Both the position numbers and the translations under genes were made by a program. The notes beneath the pieces were generated by a model, which saw only the letters and a list, made by a program, of their open reading frames with translations, was not told where the DNA came from and searched no databases. From an uncultured Lachnospiraceae bacterium (lineage in GTDB: Bacteria > Bacillota > Clostridia > Lachnospirales > Lachnospiraceae): a DNA stretch of 64,000 bases. This document shows, in pieces, positions 63,122 to 64,000 of the stretch (within the stretch, counting starts at the first letter, position 1; every line of letters starts with the position of its first letter). The stretch is from NCBI GenBank assembly GCA_910584965.1, contig CAJUDZ010000017.1, forward strand, positions 7,037 through 71,036, written 5' to 3'.

Positions 63122-63151
63122 AATATTTTCCAGAGATAAAATTGACTGCAT
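63012..63151 (-). pseudogene. ABC transporter ATPase, 5' part
   Basis: 46 codons from ATG 63151 (SD AGGGGGA, 10 nt): MQSILSLENISYSYH ... GEFLAIVGPSGCG, ending in Walker A at the attR core. The rest of the gene is at 48545-49181. In the present state the frame runs into the element and stops at 62921. Confidence 0.92.
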
Positions 63152-63423
63152 TCTGTAAAAATCCCCCTGCATTTATAAATTATTTTATGAAAGATTTATA
63201 AATCCGTTACAGTATGGGGATGTGATTGCTGTGAACTGCAGATGCAACCTTACAGATTTTGGGAAAAATAAGACGAATATTTGCGAAATGGCCAAAAAAG
63301 GGCGAAAAATGTCATTTCATGCAGGAAAGGTTGCAGCTGTGGCAAAAATAGGGATAATGGAAATTGTCATTGATTTCACAGAACGGAAAAAGACAATATT
63401 GTTGATCAAATGGAGGAGACATT
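63152..63423. other. Intergenic region between divergent ABC ATPase and lipoprotein genes
   Basis: Must contain the original ABC operon promoter (minus) and the lipoprotein promoter (plus). The minus side has AT-rich TTTATAAAT stretches, the plus side TTGATT with CAATAT at 18 bp; neither is convincing. I see no THI-box or other riboswitch. Confidence 0.4.
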
Positions 63424-64000
63424 ATGAAAAAGAGCGTTTCAAAAAAGATGTTTGCGTTGTCTGTGCTTATGTCTGCCGGTATTTTGTTGACTGGCTGTTC
63501 CGGTACGGCAGCGGAACCTTCGGAGAGTACAGCGATGGGAAGCAGCACAGAGGCGATGCAGGGGAGTGTAGGAGGGGCGGAATCCGAAACAAACCATATC
63601 AGCGAGACGCTGTCCGATAAGTTGGTCATTGATGCGGAGGTAGTTTTGCCGAAAGAGCAGGTATATAGCGTGTATACGTTGACAAAGCAAGCGTTTCCGA
63701 GAGAAGATTTAGATGTTTTTTTCGGAGTGTCGGAAGCAGTCGTAACGGCTCACCCGGAATGGGTGGGGGCATATTCCGCAAAAACGGAAGAGGGCGGATA
63801 CTTTAGTACGGATCCCTATGGAAATTTTACATATGCTAAGGACGAGGAAAGGGACGACTACATCGTATATTTGGTGGAATCCGCATATTATAATGCCGGC
63901 AGTTGTTCTTTCCGGAAGGAAGAAATACCGGATTTGTCCTTCCTGAACGCAGAGAATGCCATTCAGATGGGAAAGGAAAGGATTAAGGAACTGACCGGAC
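63424..64000 (+). CDS. Lipoprotein, 5' part (runs off window)
   Basis: 192 codons without a stop. Lipoprotein signal peptide MKKSVSKKMFALSVLMSAG, lipobox LTGC (Cys about 25), a Ser/Glu/Gly-rich linker, then an extracytoplasmic domain (LVIDAEVVLPKEQVYSVYTLTKQAFPREDLDVFFG). It resembles DUF6034-type Lachnospiraceae lipoproteins, not certain. SD TGGAGGA. Confidence 0.8.
   Translation, partial: MKKSVSKKMFALSVLMSAGILLTGCSGTAAEPSESTAMGSSTEAMQGSVGGAESETNHISETLSDKLVIDAEVVLPKEQVYSVYTLTKQAFPREDLDVFFGVSEAVVTAHPEWVGAYSAKTEEGGYFSTDPYGNFTYAKDEERDDYIVYLVESAYYNAGSCSFRKEEIPDLSFLNAENAIQMGKERIKELTG

Noticed and set aside
62921..63172. 83-codon minus-strand frame as a complete small ATP-binding protein
   Set aside because: After the GPSGCG codons it is element DNA; it is the 5' fragment of the split ATPase.
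1..64000. CRISPR array
   Set aside because: No regularly spaced repeats of 24-40 bp; the only tandem repeats are coding (12-bp and 60-bp units).

Overview
The window looks like a chromosome segment of an anaerobic, low-to-mid GC Firmicute, most likely a Lachnospiraceae-type Clostridium. The signs are anaerobic class III ribonucleotide reductase (nrdDG), a 2-hydroxyacyl-CoA dehydratase activase, a ferredoxin-dependent indolepyruvate oxidoreductase, a long FtsA-like protein, a proofreading-dead PolA, strong GGAGG-type ribosome binding sites, and a DUF6809-like protein. No rRNA or CRISPR array was seen; one tRNA-Leu(CAA) is present.

Layout. 1-1.7 kb (minus): 5' part of a large acyl-CoA dehydratase activase that runs off the left edge. 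2-4.1 kb: inactive rhomboid-like membrane protein, degenerate sigma-70-like protein and an unknown protein. 4.5-19 kb: housekeeping genes (M16C peptidase, DUF4349 lipoprotein, era, yqzL-like, recO, lipoprotein, glyS, alaS, a chemoreceptor, ung, lysA), then tRNA-Leu. 19.4-36.7 kb: small minus-strand gene, zinc-finger membrane protein, polA, coaE, ftsA-like gene, metallo-hydrolase, ACT/UPF0210 pair, MATE pump, Cys-rich protein, prs (minus), DUF512 Fe-S protein, der, plsY, gpsA, unknown. 36.8-39.6 kb: nrdDG behind two NrdR-like boxes 31 bp apart. 39.7-47.7 kb: an arylacetate/aryl-pyruvate operon (thioesterase, acyl-CoA synthetase, Na+/solute symporter, iorA, iorB, paaK-type ligase, ACT regulator). 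47.7-49.2 kb (minus): ABC permease and the 3' part of its ATPase.

The main result is a 13.8-kb integrative element between TTACCG cores at 49176 and 63012. It interrupts the ABC ATPase gene exactly in the Walker A motif: the missing 5' end, ending GPSGCG, lies at 63012-63151, and removing the element restores GPSGCGKST in frame. The element carries a large serine recombinase at its right end, a two-HTH XRE protein at its left end, a small excisionase-like HTH protein, two Rpn-like nucleases with GMEK repeats, a zinc-ribbon membrane protein, several truncated or frameshifted genes, and a compact three-gene module (58.2-61.0 kb). That module holds a low-complexity protein with a canonical -1 slippery heptamer, an unknown partner, and a HerA/VirB4-like ATPase, preceded by a possible structured RNA and a 21-bp-spaced direct repeat. 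It is the best candidate for an undescribed system; its function (defence, transfer or replication) cannot be settled from sequence alone.

In the circular form of the element, the recombinase frame would run without a stop through attP into the XRE frame. In the integrated form the recombinase borrows its last ~36 codons from host DNA. A partial lipoprotein gene runs off the right edge.
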